A DNA stretch of 64,000 nucleotides from Allokutzneria sp. A3M-2-11 16 (GTDB taxonomy: Bacteria > Actinomycetota > Actinomycetes > Mycobacteriales > Pseudonocardiaceae), in the NCBI RefSeq assembly GCF_024213555.1, contig NZ_JANAVO010000002.1, forward strand, positions 124,001 through 188,000, in the 5' to 3' direction. Of the stretch, positions 1 through 9,600 are shown piece by piece (within the stretch, counting starts at the first letter, position 1; every line of letters starts with the position of its first letter). The notes beneath the pieces were generated by a model. It saw only the letters and a list, made by a program, of their open reading frames with translations. It was not told where the DNA came from and made no database searches. Position numbers and translations under genes: made by a program.

Positions 1-203
1 GCCTCGTCGGCGGTGGAGTGCTGGTGGAGAAGGTCTTCGGCTACCCGGGCATCGGTGAGCTCCTGGTCGTTTCGGTGCAGTCCGGCGATCTCCCCGTCGT
101 GCAGGCCCTCGTCCTGATCTTGGGTGGCGCGATGCTGCTCGCGCTTCTGCTCGCCGACATCGCGATCCGGTTCCTCACCCCTCGTCTGCGGACCGCCTCG
201 TGA
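1..203 (+). CDS. Peptide-type ABC transporter permease (OppB/DppB family), C-terminal fragment
   Basis: The window opens inside this gene; the frame is read from base 3 and ends with TGA at 201-203. The 66 visible residues include VEKVFGYPGIGELL, which matches the cytoplasmic loop and last membrane helix of OppB/DppB permeases (family usually has VETVFSWPGIG), then one hydrophobic helix (ALVLILGGAMLLALLLADI). By family knowledge it pairs with the next permease to form the channel of a dipeptide, oligopeptide or nickel-type importer. The stop overlaps the next start by four bases (GTGA), so it is co-translated with it. The GTG at 18 is internal and not a real start. Confidence 0.85.
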   Translation, partial: LVGGGVLVEKVFGYPGIGELLVVSVQSGDLPVVQALVLILGGAMLLALLLADIAIRFLTPRLRTAS

Positions 204-955
204 AGTGGGTCCTCGCGCTTGTCGCCGGGCTGATCGCGCTTCCCTCGTTCGCGCCGCACTCGGCGACGAAACCGATCGGGGCTCCGTACTCCTGGCCGAC
301 GTGGGCGATGCCGTTCGGGACCGATCACCTCGGCCGGGATGTCTTGTCGCGCATGCTGCACGGCGGTCGCCCCCTGGTGTTGACCAGCCTCGCCGCCGCG
401 GCGGCCGGCGTGCTGCTCGGCGCGGCTGTCGGGTTGGCGGTTGCTTTGACGAAGCGTCAGATGTTGATGTGGCCCTTGGACGCGATCGCCGCGGTGCCAC
501 CGACTCTGGTGTTGCTGCTGACTTTGACGGCGATGCCGGATCGCACGGGGCTTGTGCTCGCTGTCGCGATCGCCGGTGCTCCGCTCGCCGCACGGGTCAC
601 CCAGGCTGCCGCGGCACAGGTCGTGGGCCGCGCGCACGTGGAGATCGCGATCGCGCGCGGGGAGAACTGGGCGTGGTTGCTGGGCCGGGAGATCCTGCCT
701 TTGGTGGGTGGCACGGTTCTGGCTGATGCCGGGATGAGGTTCGTCTCATCGGTGCATCTCGTTGCCGCGGCGGGATTTCTCGGGTTGAGCGTGTCGGACT
801 CGGACTGGGGCTTGCTGATCGTGGAGGCCCTGCCGGGAGCGCCTTTGCAGCCGTGGGCGCTGCTCGTGCCCGTGCTTGGCGTGGCCCTGCTCGCGGTGAG
901 TTCGAACCTCTTCGCGGATCGCGTTGCGCGGCGCTCCAGGGGGATGCTCGGATGA
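200..955 (+). CDS. Peptide-type ABC transporter permease (OppC/DppC family)
   Basis: This 251-residue membrane protein has the DppC/OppC hallmark FGTDHLGRDVLSRMLHG near residues 48-64, then several hydrophobic helices and the loop GENWAWLLGREILP, which fits the EAA-type contact with the ATPase. The start is a GTG overlapping the upstream stop. The downstream ATPase starts inside its stop (ATGA), so permease, permease and ATPase form one translationally coupled unit. It is slightly shorter than typical DppC proteins (about 280-300), mainly at the N-terminus. The substrate cannot be read from sequence; location beside biosynthetic genes suggests uptake of a product-related or metal-bound peptide. 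Confidence 0.88.
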   Translation: MKWVLALVAGLIALPSFAPHSATKPIGAPYSWPTWAMPFGTDHLGRDVLSRMLHGGRPLVLTSLAAAAAGVLLGAAVGLAVALTKRQMLMWPLDAIAAVPPTLVLLLTLTAMPDRTGLVLAVAIAGAPLAARVTQAAAAQVVGRAHVEIAIARGENWAWLLGREILPLVGGTVLADAGMRFVSSVHLVAAAGFLGLSVSDSDWGLLIVEALPGAPLQPWALLVPVLGVALLAVSSNLFADRVARRSRGMLG

Positions 956-2295
956 AACCGTTGGTGGAGCTGTCCAACCTGTCGCTTTCCGCGGACGGTC
1001 GGCCGCTGTTGGACGGTGTGAACCTCACGATCGCGCCGGGCGAGGCCGTTGGCGTGCTCGGGCCTTCCGGCTCCGGGAAGACGACCCTCGCGTTGGCAGT
1101 GCTGGGCCACCTCCGCCCCGGGGTGCGCCATGTCAGCGGTCAGTCCTATGTGGATGGACACCCGATGCTTCCCTCGCCTCCGCCCGGAGTGCGCGGCGGT
1201 GTTGTCGGTTACCTCGGCCAGGACCCCGGCCTGCTGCTCAATCCCTACGCCAAGGTCAGTGCCGATCTGCCGCTCTCCCGCGTCGGCCTGTCCACCTCAC
1301 TGGTCGGCCGCTACCCGCATCAGCTCTCCGGCGGTCAGCAGCAGCGCGTCGCGCTCGCCATCGCGCTTGCCCGCCAGCCACGGCTGCTGGTACTGGACGA
1401 GCCAACCACCGCGCTGGACGTGCTGGCCAAGACCGAAGTGCTGACCGAGCTTCGACGGCTCCGGGACAGCGGCGTCGCCTTGTTGTGGATCAGCCATGAT
1501 CTGGACACAGTGGACAGTCTGGTCGATCGCGTGTTCACGATGGACGGCTCTGCTCCGACTCGTAGCGCCATCCCTCGCACACCGTCCACTTCGGACGGAC
1601 CGATTGCTCTACGTGCCTCGGGCCTGCATGCGGCTCATGGTTCGCATCGTGTGCTCAACGACGTTGACTTGGACGTTCGCGAGGGGGAATGTCTTGCCGT
1701 GCTCGGAGCTTCGGGCGTTGGCAAGAGCACGCTCGCGCGATGCTTGGTCGGGCTGCACAAGCCCAGCTCGGGAGCGGTGTCCGGATCGGATATCCAGCTG
1801 GTGCCACAGAATCCGGCGGAGTCGCTGCACCCGCGCCAGGACGTCCGCACGGCTTTGGTCCGCCCGCTGCGCAAGATCCGGGGGATGCGGCGGCCCTACG
1901 ACGCGGAGGTGCACCGCCTGCTCGACGCGGTCGGACTGCCCGCCGAGTTCGCCTCGCGGCTACCCGGTGAACTGTCCGGCGGTCAGCGGCAACGCGTCGC
2001 GCTCGCCAGAGCCCTTGCCGCCCAACCAAAAGTTCTGGTCTGCGATGAGATCACCTCAGCGTTGGACGCTTCGACCCAGGCAGGCGTGCTCAGTCTGCTC
2101 GGAGAGCTCCGCCAGCGGCACGGGCTCGCGGTCGTGTTCATCACCCACGATGCCCAGGTGGCCGCGGCGGTGTCCGACCGCGTTCTCGTGCTCGTCAACG
2201 GTCGCGTCGCCGTGACCGGACGCACCGATGACCTGCTCGCGCGGCCGGAGGACCTGCCCGCGCTGCTACTGGAGGAACGACCGTGCAGGACGTAG
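952..2295 (+). CDS. Fused double ATPase of a peptide-type ABC transporter (DppD-DppF fusion)
   Basis: This 447-residue protein has two complete nucleotide-binding domains in tandem. Domain 1 shows Walker A GPSGSGKTT, signature LSGGQQQR and Walker B LLVLDEPTTALD. Domain 2 shows Walker A GASGVGKST, Q-loop LVPQNP, signature LSGGQRQR and Walker B VLVCDEITSALD. In most peptide importers these are two proteins (DppD, DppF), so here both engines are on one chain. The ATG at 952 overlaps the permease stop; a longer in-frame reading to 853 would sit inside the permease and is rejected. Its end overlaps the P450 start by 13 bases. No solute-binding protein is visible, so it is probably encoded left of the window. 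Confidence 0.9.
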   Translation: MKPLVELSNLSLSADGRPLLDGVNLTIAPGEAVGVLGPSGSGKTTLALAVLGHLRPGVRHVSGQSYVDGHPMLPSPPPGVRGGVVGYLGQDPGLLLNPYAKVSADLPLSRVGLSTSLVGRYPHQLSGGQQQRVALAIALARQPRLLVLDEPTTALDVLAKTEVLTELRRLRDSGVALLWISHDLDTVDSLVDRVFTMDGSAPTRSAIPRTPSTSDGPIALRASGLHAAHGSHRVLNDVDLDVREGECLAVLGASGVGKSTLARCLVGLHKPSSGAVSGSDIQLVPQNPAESLHPRQDVRTALVRPLRKIRGMRRPYDAEVHRLLDAVGLPAEFASRLPGELSGGQRQRVALARALAAQPKVLVCDEITSALDASTQAGVLSLLGELRQRHGLAVVFITHDAQVAAAVSDRVLVLVNGRVAVTGRTDDLLARPEDLPALLLEERPCRT

Positions 2296-3488
2296 AGGAG
2301 CTGCCGCGGCTCGACGCGGAGTACTTGCAGAACCCGCACGAGCTGGCCGATCGGCTGCGCCGCGAAGGACCCGCGTGTCCGGTGCTGATGCCGGACGGGA
2401 TGCGGGTGTGGCTGGTCACCAGTCACACGGAGGCCCGTTCGCTGCTCACCGATCCCCGCTTGAGCAGCGACGGCGTGTACGACCGTCTTGAGTACCAACG
2501 ACAACTCGCCGAGGGCAAGAAGATCGAGTTCTCGCGGTCGTTGGCCGCGCACATGCTCAACGTGGACCCGCCGGACCACACTCGGCTGCGCAAACTCGTC
2601 ACCAAGGCGTTCACCACGCGCACGATCGCCCGGCTCCGCCCGCGGATCGAGGAGATCACCGCACAGCTGCTCGACGACATGTCCGGCAGCGTCGACCTGA
2701 TCCCGGCGTTCGCGCTGCCGCTGCCGATCATGGTGATCTGCGAGCTGATGGGCATTCCGCCCGAGGACCAGGAGCGGTTCAGCGGCTGGTCGAACGCGAT
2801 GGTCTCGACCGCGCCACCGGAGCAGATCGGTGCCGCGTCCGGCGCGATGGCCGGCTACCTCGCGGGCTTGACCGAGCAGAAGCGTTCCGCTCCGGCCGAC
2901 GATCTGCTCTCCGCTCTGGTGCACGCTTCCGAGGACGGCGACCAGCTCTCGGTCCCCGAGCTGATCGCGATGACGTTCATCCTGCTCATCGGCGGTTATG
3001 AGACGACGGTCAATCTGATCGGCAACGGCGTCCTCGGTCTCTTGCAACATCCGTCGCAGCTCGCGGCGCTGCGCGCGGACCCCGGCCTGCTGCCCAATGC
3101 CATCGAGGAGTTCCTGCGCTACGAGACGCCGAACAACATGGCTTCGCCCAGGTACACCACATCCCCGGTGCGCGTAGGCGATGTGGAGATCCCGGCCGGT
3201 GAGTTCGTCATGGTCTCACTCCTCGCCGGAAACCGTGATGCCACAAGGTTCCCTGAGCCCGACAAGCTCGACATCACCAGGCCGACCGGCGCGCACCTCG
3301 GCTTCGGCCACGGGATTCACTACTGCGTCGGGGCTCCGCTAGGCCGCCTCGAAGGCGAGATCGCGATCGGCCGCCTCCTGGAACGCTTCTCGCACATCGA
3401 ACTCACTGTAGATCCCTCCGAGCTGCGCTGGCGCAAGAGCACGCAGATGCACGGCCTCGAAGCTCTCCCGGTCCGACTTCATCCCTAG
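2283..3488 (+). CDS. Cytochrome P450, bacterial class I
   Basis: A 401-residue soluble P450 of usual actinobacterial length. The I-helix motif is GGYETT, the K-helix ExxR is EFLR (about residue 278), and the haem-binding loop GFGHGIHYCVGAPLGR carries the axial cysteine near residue 348. It would oxidise a small-molecule intermediate with ferredoxin partners not encoded here. The GTG start lies 13 bases inside the transporter ATPase gene, with GGAGGA about 6 bases upstream, which decides the start. It is followed after 9 bases by the AsnB-like gene, so both belong to the same operon and probably tailor the same product. The substrate is unknown. Confidence 0.92.
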   Translation: MQDVEELPRLDAEYLQNPHELADRLRREGPACPVLMPDGMRVWLVTSHTEARSLLTDPRLSSDGVYDRLEYQRQLAEGKKIEFSRSLAAHMLNVDPPDHTRLRKLVTKAFTTRTIARLRPRIEEITAQLLDDMSGSVDLIPAFALPLPIMVICELMGIPPEDQERFSGWSNAMVSTAPPEQIGAASGAMAGYLAGLTEQKRSAPADDLLSALVHASEDGDQLSVPELIAMTFILLIGGYETTVNLIGNGVLGLLQHPSQLAALRADPGLLPNAIEEFLRYETPNNMASPRYTTSPVRVGDVEIPAGEFVMVSLLAGNRDATRFPEPDKLDITRPTGAHLGFGHGIHYCVGAPLGRLEGEIAIGRLLERFSHIELTVDPSELRWRKSTQMHGLEALPVRLHP

Positions 3489-3497
3489 GACAAGACG

Positions 3498-5276
3498 ATG
3501 TGTGGCATCACCGGCTGGGTCGCCTACGACACCGATCTGACGCAGCACGCGGATGTGCTCGACGCGATGACGGACACCATGTCCCGTCGTGGTCCCGATG
3601 CATCCGGCACCTGGCTGCGCCCGCAGGTGGGGCTCGGACACCGTCGCCTCGCCGTGATCGACCTTCCCGGTGGCGCGCAACCCATGGAGGCCAACGGTGT
3701 CACCCTCGTCTACAGCGGCGAGGTCTACAACTTCGCCGAGCTTCGCAGGTCCTTGGGGGAACACAATTTCCGCACTCGCAGCGACACCGAGGTGGTCCTC
3801 AACGGCTACCTCCGTTGGGGTTCGGCCGTCGCGGAGCGCCTGAACGGCATGTTCGCCTTCGCGCTGTGGGATTCCCGCGAGCAGAAGCTCCTCCTGGTCC
3901 GCGACCGCCTCGGCATCAAACCGCTGTACTACCAACGCACTTCGGACGGTCTGCTGTTCGGATCCGAGCCGAAGTCGATCCTCGCCAACCCGTTGTCCTC
4001 GCGCGTGATCGACCGCGACTGCCTTTACGAGCTGTTCGGCCAGACCAAGGCACCGGGTTGGTCCTTGTGGAAGGACATGCACGAAGTCCCACCGGGCACC
4101 GTCCTCACGTTGAGCCGCAACGGACTCCGCTCGCGCGCATACTGGTCACTTGAGACCGCCGAGCACACCGACGACCGCGACACCACGATCGAGACGGTTC
4201 GCGATCTCCTCACCGACACCGTCTCGCGCCAGCTCGTCGCCGACGTCCCTCAGTGCGTGCTTCTCTCCGGTGGTCTCGATTCCAGTGCTATCACCGGCCT
4301 GGCCGCCCAAGCTCTTCCTGACCTGCGCACGTTCTCGGTGGACTTCGTCGGCGAGTTCCAGCCCGATGAGCTTCGCTCGACCGCTGACTCCGGATTCGTC
4401 CGTGAGGTCGCTGATTTCGTGGGTTCCAAGCACACCAACGTAATCCTGGACCCCAGCGAGCTGTCCGATCTTTCGCTGCGCCGCGCCGTCGTCTCGGCCT
4501 GGGACATCCCGTTGGGTTTGGGCGACATCAACACGTCGCTCTACCTGCTGTTCAAGGCCATCCGCGCCGAGTCGACCGTCGCACTTTCCGGCGAGTCCGC
4601 CGACGAGCTCTTCGGTGGCTACCCCTGGTTCCACATCGAGGCGACTCACACGTTCCCATGGCTGGCCTTCTCGCATTCCATCAACGCCGATCGAACGGCG
4701 GTGCTGCGCAAGGACCTCGGCCTGGACCTCGACTCCTACGTCGCCGACCAGTACGCCTCCGCCGTGGCGTCGGTGGAGTTCCTCGACGACGAGTCCGTTT
4801 CCGAGCGCCGGATGCGCGTTGTCTGCCACCTGCACCTGACCCGCCTCGTCCGGGCTTTGTTGGATCGCAAGGACCGCATGTCCATGGCTACCGGCCTCGA
4901 AGTGCGCGTCCCGTTCTGCGACCACCGCCTGGTCGAGTACGTGTACAACGCCCCTTGGTCGTTCAAGCACTTCGACGGCCGCGAGAAGAGCCTCCTCCGT
5001 GCCGCTGTCCGCCACGTCCTGCCCCAGTCGGTCGCCGACCGTGTGAAGAGCCCCTATCCCACCGTTCAGTCCGCCGACTACGTCGCTTCGTTGCAGGCGC
5101 AGGCCGCCGATGTGTTGTCGGAGAAGGACAATCCCGTGTTCGCCCTGATCGACCGCCAGTGGCTGCGCGCGGCCGTGGGGGCGTCGTCGGTTCCCGGTTC
5201 GGTGCGACAGGGCTTGGAGCGGGTTCTCGACCTGTACCACTGGGTTGATCTTTACCGCCCGACCCTCGCTATTTGA
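3498..5276 (+). CDS. Asparagine synthetase B-like glutamine amidotransferase
   Basis: A 592-residue two-domain enzyme. The N-terminus MCGITGW gives the class II glutaminase nucleophile Cys2; the second half has the ATP pyrophosphatase loop LSGGLDSS near residue 258 and the AsnB-type ESADELFGGY segment. Family chemistry is ammonia transfer from glutamine to an adenylated carboxylate. In biosynthetic clusters such proteins often make amides on intermediates rather than free asparagine. It follows the P450 by 9 bases. The last eight bases overlap the convergent lipoprotein gene. Either pathway amidation or a local asparagine supply is possible; an Asn-type NRPS module lies about 47 kb away in the same window. 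Confidence 0.88.
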   Translation: MCGITGWVAYDTDLTQHADVLDAMTDTMSRRGPDASGTWLRPQVGLGHRRLAVIDLPGGAQPMEANGVTLVYSGEVYNFAELRRSLGEHNFRTRSDTEVVLNGYLRWGSAVAERLNGMFAFALWDSREQKLLLVRDRLGIKPLYYQRTSDGLLFGSEPKSILANPLSSRVIDRDCLYELFGQTKAPGWSLWKDMHEVPPGTVLTLSRNGLRSRAYWSLETAEHTDDRDTTIETVRDLLTDTVSRQLVADVPQCVLLSGGLDSSAITGLAAQALPDLRTFSVDFVGEFQPDELRSTADSGFVREVADFVGSKHTNVILDPSELSDLSLRRAVVSAWDIPLGLGDINTSLYLLFKAIRAESTVALSGESADELFGGYPWFHIEATHTFPWLAFSHSINADRTAVLRKDLGLDLDSYVADQYASAVASVEFLDDESVSERRMRVVCHLHLTRLVRALLDRKDRMSMATGLEVRVPFCDHRLVEYVYNAPWSFKHFDGREKSLLRAAVRHVLPQSVADRVKSPYPTVQSADYVASLQAQAADVLSEKDNPVFALIDRQWLRAAVGASSVPGSVRQGLERVLDLYHWVDLYRPTLAI

Positions 5277-6567
5277 CGGGGTACGCCTGCGGCGCTCCGT
5301 CCTTGTCGACGCCGATCCCGGCGTACCGGCTGACCCAGAACGGCGCGACTTCGACGGTGGCGGAGATGTCCTTGCCGGTCTTGGCATCGAGCACGATCGG
5401 CTTCCCGCTCACCCTGCCGTACACCGCTCCGTGCCACGCGGTCACGACCCCGGGAGCGACACGGTTGGCGCCCACGTCGGGCAGCGTCCACAGTTGCTCG
5501 GCAGTCTTGGCGTTGTAGCCGGTGACGCGCCCGCCATTCGTACAGACGAGGACCGACTGCTGGTCGTACACGCACTCGCCGTAGGCCCTGCTGCCGAATC
5601 CGCCCTCGCCCTTCAGTTCTCCCTTGACGGCACCGGAAGCGGGGTCGAGGAACAACAGCGACGGCTTGCCGCTGCCGTAGTCGGTGCGGTTGACCACCAC
5701 CAGCGCCGGGTCGGACGGCACCACGGTGAGCTGGCTCGCCCTCGTCGCGCCCACCCACAACTGCCCGCCGGTGACGACGTCCAGGGCGGTGGCCTGGTTC
5801 ATCGACTTGTTCTCGGCGACGTTGGAGTCCGTGCCCACCAACACATGCCCGTTGAGGCTGCCCGCCTCGTAGTCGCGGCGCTCCCACAACGTCGCCCCGG
5901 TCGCGGCGTCGAGCGCCACCGTGAACGCCCTGTCGCTGTCGGAATAGCTGGCGACCACGGCCTTGTCGCTGATCGCGGAGACCTTGGTGACCGATCCCTG
6001 ACCGCTGCCGCCGTAGGTGTCCGTGGCGACCTTGACCTTGGCCTGCCACGCTTTCGCCCCGCTCGTGGCATCGGCGGCGACAACCGTCAACGCCGTGAAC
6101 CCGGGTGTGGTCCCCTGTCCCGGTTCCGCCGTCGCCACGGCCGCTGCGGCGAGCTTGTCCGTCACCGCGGGTGGTCTGGGGCCGACCGGGTTGACGAACG
6201 GCCCGCTCTGCGCGTACGGGTCCGCTGGCTTGCCCTCGATGCCTACGGTCCAGTTCTGCTTACTGGTAAGGACATCCACCGCCGTGAGGCTGTTCGGCGC
6301 CACGATGTACGCCGTCCGTTCGCGCAAGGTGAGGAACCGGGAAACCGCATCGCCCGCGAGATTGGCCCGCAACGCCGACTTGGGCAGAGCCACCGCGGCG
6401 GCGGTGTCGAACCCCATGGGCGGATCGGCCGTCTTGGCAGGCGCCACGAACGTCGTCGACTGCGGGCCCGTCCCTGGCTCCGCTGGCAGACCCCGCGTCG
6501 CCTCACTACACCCGGCCAGCGTCACAGCCGCTGCCAGGCACACCACCGTCACTGCGTCGCGCCGCAC
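5269..6567 (-). CDS. Secreted PQQ-like beta-propeller lipoprotein
   Basis: A 432-residue predicted lipoprotein. The GTG at 6567 is preceded by GAGGGGA and gives an ideal signal peptide: RR at residues 2-3, a hydrophobic stretch and lipobox LAGC. The longer reading to 6720 has no such signal. The mature part has repeated blade-like segments ending in LW or AW (for example KAWQAKV, ATLWERR, GQLWVGA, EQLWTLP), typical of PQQ/BamB-type propellers that act as binding scaffolds. It lies between the amidotransferase and the PKS, convergent with the former by 8 bases. A role in the cluster, such as surface binding of product, is only a guess. Confidence 0.75.
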   Translation of the reverse strand: MRRDAVTVVCLAAAVTLAGCSEATRGLPAEPGTGPQSTTFVAPAKTADPPMGFDTAAAVALPKSALRANLAGDAVSRFLTLRERTAYIVAPNSLTAVDVLTSKQNWTVGIEGKPADPYAQSGPFVNPVGPRPPAVTDKLAAAAVATAEPGQGTTPGFTALTVVAADATSGAKAWQAKVKVATDTYGGSGQGSVTKVSAISDKAVVASYSDSDRAFTVALDAATGATLWERRDYEAGSLNGHVLVGTDSNVAENKSMNQATALDVVTGGQLWVGATRASQLTVVPSDPALVVVNRTDYGSGKPSLLFLDPASGAVKGELKGEGGFGSRAYGECVYDQQSVLVCTNGGRVTGYNAKTAEQLWTLPDVGANRVAPGVVTAWHGAVYGRVSGKPIVLDAKTGKDISATVEVAPFWVSRYAGIGVDKDGAPQAYPVK

Positions 6568-6647
6568 GCGAGTCCCCTCTATCGGCCGGTCCTCGTTCGC
6601 TCGCGGACAGTAGGAGGCCACGCTTGAAGTTTTCTGCAATGCGCTGG

Positions 6648-9600
6648 TCAGGAGGTTGCGGCGGCCTTGACCATCGACCTCAAGTAGCCGGAGATCGCTC
6701 CCACCGAGGGATAGTTCCACAACAACGTCGCAGGCAAAGCCACCCCGACCGCCCTCTCCAACTCCACCCGCAACGCGGAAGCCAGCAGCGAATCCACCCC
6801 CAACTCGCTCAAAGCCCGATCCACGCCGATCTCCGGCATCCCCAACACCCGTGAAACCACCTCCGACACCAACTCCGTCACATCCCCCACCTCAACCCTC
6901 GCCGGAGAGGAAGAAACCACCTCGTCGAGCACCGCGGGCCGAGGTCCCGAATGATCGCGCAGCACACGCAACACCGCGACCACGTTCGCCTCACCTCCGA
7001 CCGACTGGTCGAAAGCGCGCAGTGCCTGCGAAGCGGTGACGTCCGCGGTCCCCCGAGCCGCCAGCTCCACGTCCGTCGCCGAGGCCGAGGTCGACATGCC
7101 GAGGCCGCGCCAGCTCGTCCACGCCAGGCTCACCGTCTCCCCGCCACGCCGCGTTGCCAAGTCGTCAAGGAACGCGTTGGCCGCCGCGTACGCGGCCTGA
7201 CCGGGCAACCCCAACAACGGCCCCGCGGACGAGAAGAACACCATGAAGTCCAACGACCCCGGCGGGAACAGTGCGTCCAACACCCGAGCGCCATCGACCT
7301 TCGGGCGCATCACCGAGGCGACGACCGAGGCGTCCAACGACTGAATCAGTCCACTGTGGACCACACCAGCCGCGTGCACCACGCCGGTGACCGGCGGAGC
7401 CTGCACGCTGGCCAAAGCCTGACGCACCGAAGAAAGGTCAGCGATATCCGCCGCAACGGGGAAGACAGAGACTCCGGCAGCTTCCAGAGCAAGCACAGCC
7501 CGACCAGGTGAACAAGAAGCCCACGAGGACCGTGGAGGAAGCGGTGTCCGTCCAAGCAATACCAGCCGACGCGCACCTCGCTGGGCCAGATGTGCCGCCA
7601 CCTCCAACCCCAGTGCTCCCAAGCCGCCAGTGATCAGGTACGTGCCGTCAGCACGACACGAGAACGAGCCCGCCCCAACGACAGGCACCAGGCGCGGAAC
7701 GAAGACCTCACCCTCCCGCACAGCGAGAACCGGCTCCCGAGACGACAAAGCCCGCCCCAGAGCCGACACGTCGAGCGCGGTCATGTGCGAGGGCAGCTCG
7801 ATCGCGCCGCCCCAGAACTCGGGGTGCTCACTCGCCACGACACGGCTCACCCCCATCATCGAAGCGGAGGAAGTCACGCACCACAGCCGCGAACCAGAAT
7901 GCGACTGAACAAGGGAGAGCAGCGAGGCAACGGAGTCCGGCGCACACAGGACATGTGCGCCGGAAGCCCCCTCGGGCACCCCCAAGGCCGCAGCCAGCTT
8001 CGCATCGCCAAGAACGGACACGTCCGTCAGAGCCACAGCGTCCGAAGTGGACAAAGGCTTCCACTCGACTGAATACCGCAGCTCGGCGAGCGAGTCGGCT
8101 TCAGCCGTCAGCTCCCCGTAACGCAGCCCCTCCAGCCACGCCGACCCATCATCCCCCGAAACCCAGACATCCACGGTGGACTGATCAACAATACGAACCG
8201 AGATCGACGCCGAGGTCGGAGCCACCCCCGAAACACCGAAGCGAGCAAGGCGCGAAGGCATCCGCAACACCGCGGGCCCGCCAAACACCACAGAAGCCAT
8301 GGACAGCGCCGCGTCCAGAATCGAAGCCCAACCGCCATCAGTGCTCACTCGCCCCGTCAACACGCCATCACCGCGACGAAGCTCCGAGAACCGCCAGGGG
8401 TAACCCATGGCCGCAACACCCAGCTCCGCCAGCCGCGTGATCACGTAGTCCGGCGGCAACTCCGAAGAGGCCGATATGGAAAACCCAGATCCCGCACGGG
8501 AATCCACAAGAGCCGTAGTAGTCACGGCATCGTCGGAGACGATGCGCATGCTGTTGCCATCACGAACGACCTGAACCGAACGCGCACCCGACAACGGCAC
8601 CACCACCGGAGTCCGAAGCGACACGTCACAAAGCCCAGAACACTCCCCCGCCTCCAGGAATGTGTTCAGCAGCACCGCCGCGGGAACGATCTCCGTGTCC
8701 AGCACAGGATGCCGCCCGGGGTAGGGACGCGTACGCACGTTCAGTGTCGTCGTCCACACCCGAACCGTCGAGCCGTGCACAGAAACAGGAGTGCCGAGCA
8801 ACGTGTCACGCGGGAACGACGCACTGGGCCCCGAAACCCAATGATGCGTGTGCTGCCAGGCGACCCCAGGCAGGTCCGTCAAACCGCCATCGGGCTGAAG
8901 CACCGACCAGTCCACGTCAATCCCATGGCAGTACAGCGATCCGACCGCGGTGAGCAGGCTGGCGTGCTCCGGCTGGTTCCGCCGAAGACTCGGCACCACA
9001 ACGCCCTTGCCACCAAGGACCTCGTTGATCGAGTGACTGACCACTGGATGCGCGGAGATCTCCAGGAACACCCGGAAGCCGTCCTCGACCGCAGCCTCCA
9101 CCGCATCCCTGAACAGCACAGGGTTCCTCAAGTTCTGCGCCCAGTACAACGCATCCTGGCGCGGAGCCGAGCGAGGATCGGAAACAGCGGTGACATACAA
9201 GGGAATGTTCGGCGTAGAAGGCGAGAGGTCTGCCATCGCCGATGCCAACTGGGAGGCCAACGGAGCCATCTGTGGCGAGTGGAACGCGACATCTGAATCC
9301 ACCCGCCGAACAACGCGTCCATCCAAAGTGGACAGGAAGGCGTCCAGGGCGGAAGGTGTACCGGCGAGCACCGTCGAGGCTGGAGCCGCCGCGATCGCGG
9401 GAACGACATCCGAGCGCGCAGCCAGCAGCGCTGAAGCCTCCTCGAACGACATGTCCACCATGGCCATCGTGCCCTGGCCCGCGGCCAACGGAAGCAGGCG
9501 GGAGCGACGGCACACCAGCCGCGCGCCCTGCTCCTCCGTCAACGATCCCGCGACCACGGCCGCCGCGATCTCACCGACCGAGTGGCCGATCACCGCCGCA

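Noticed and set aside
3498-5276. asnB as the dedicated asparagine supplier of the NRPS
   Set aside because: The genes are about 47 kb apart with unrelated operons between them; the link is possible but not supported by context.
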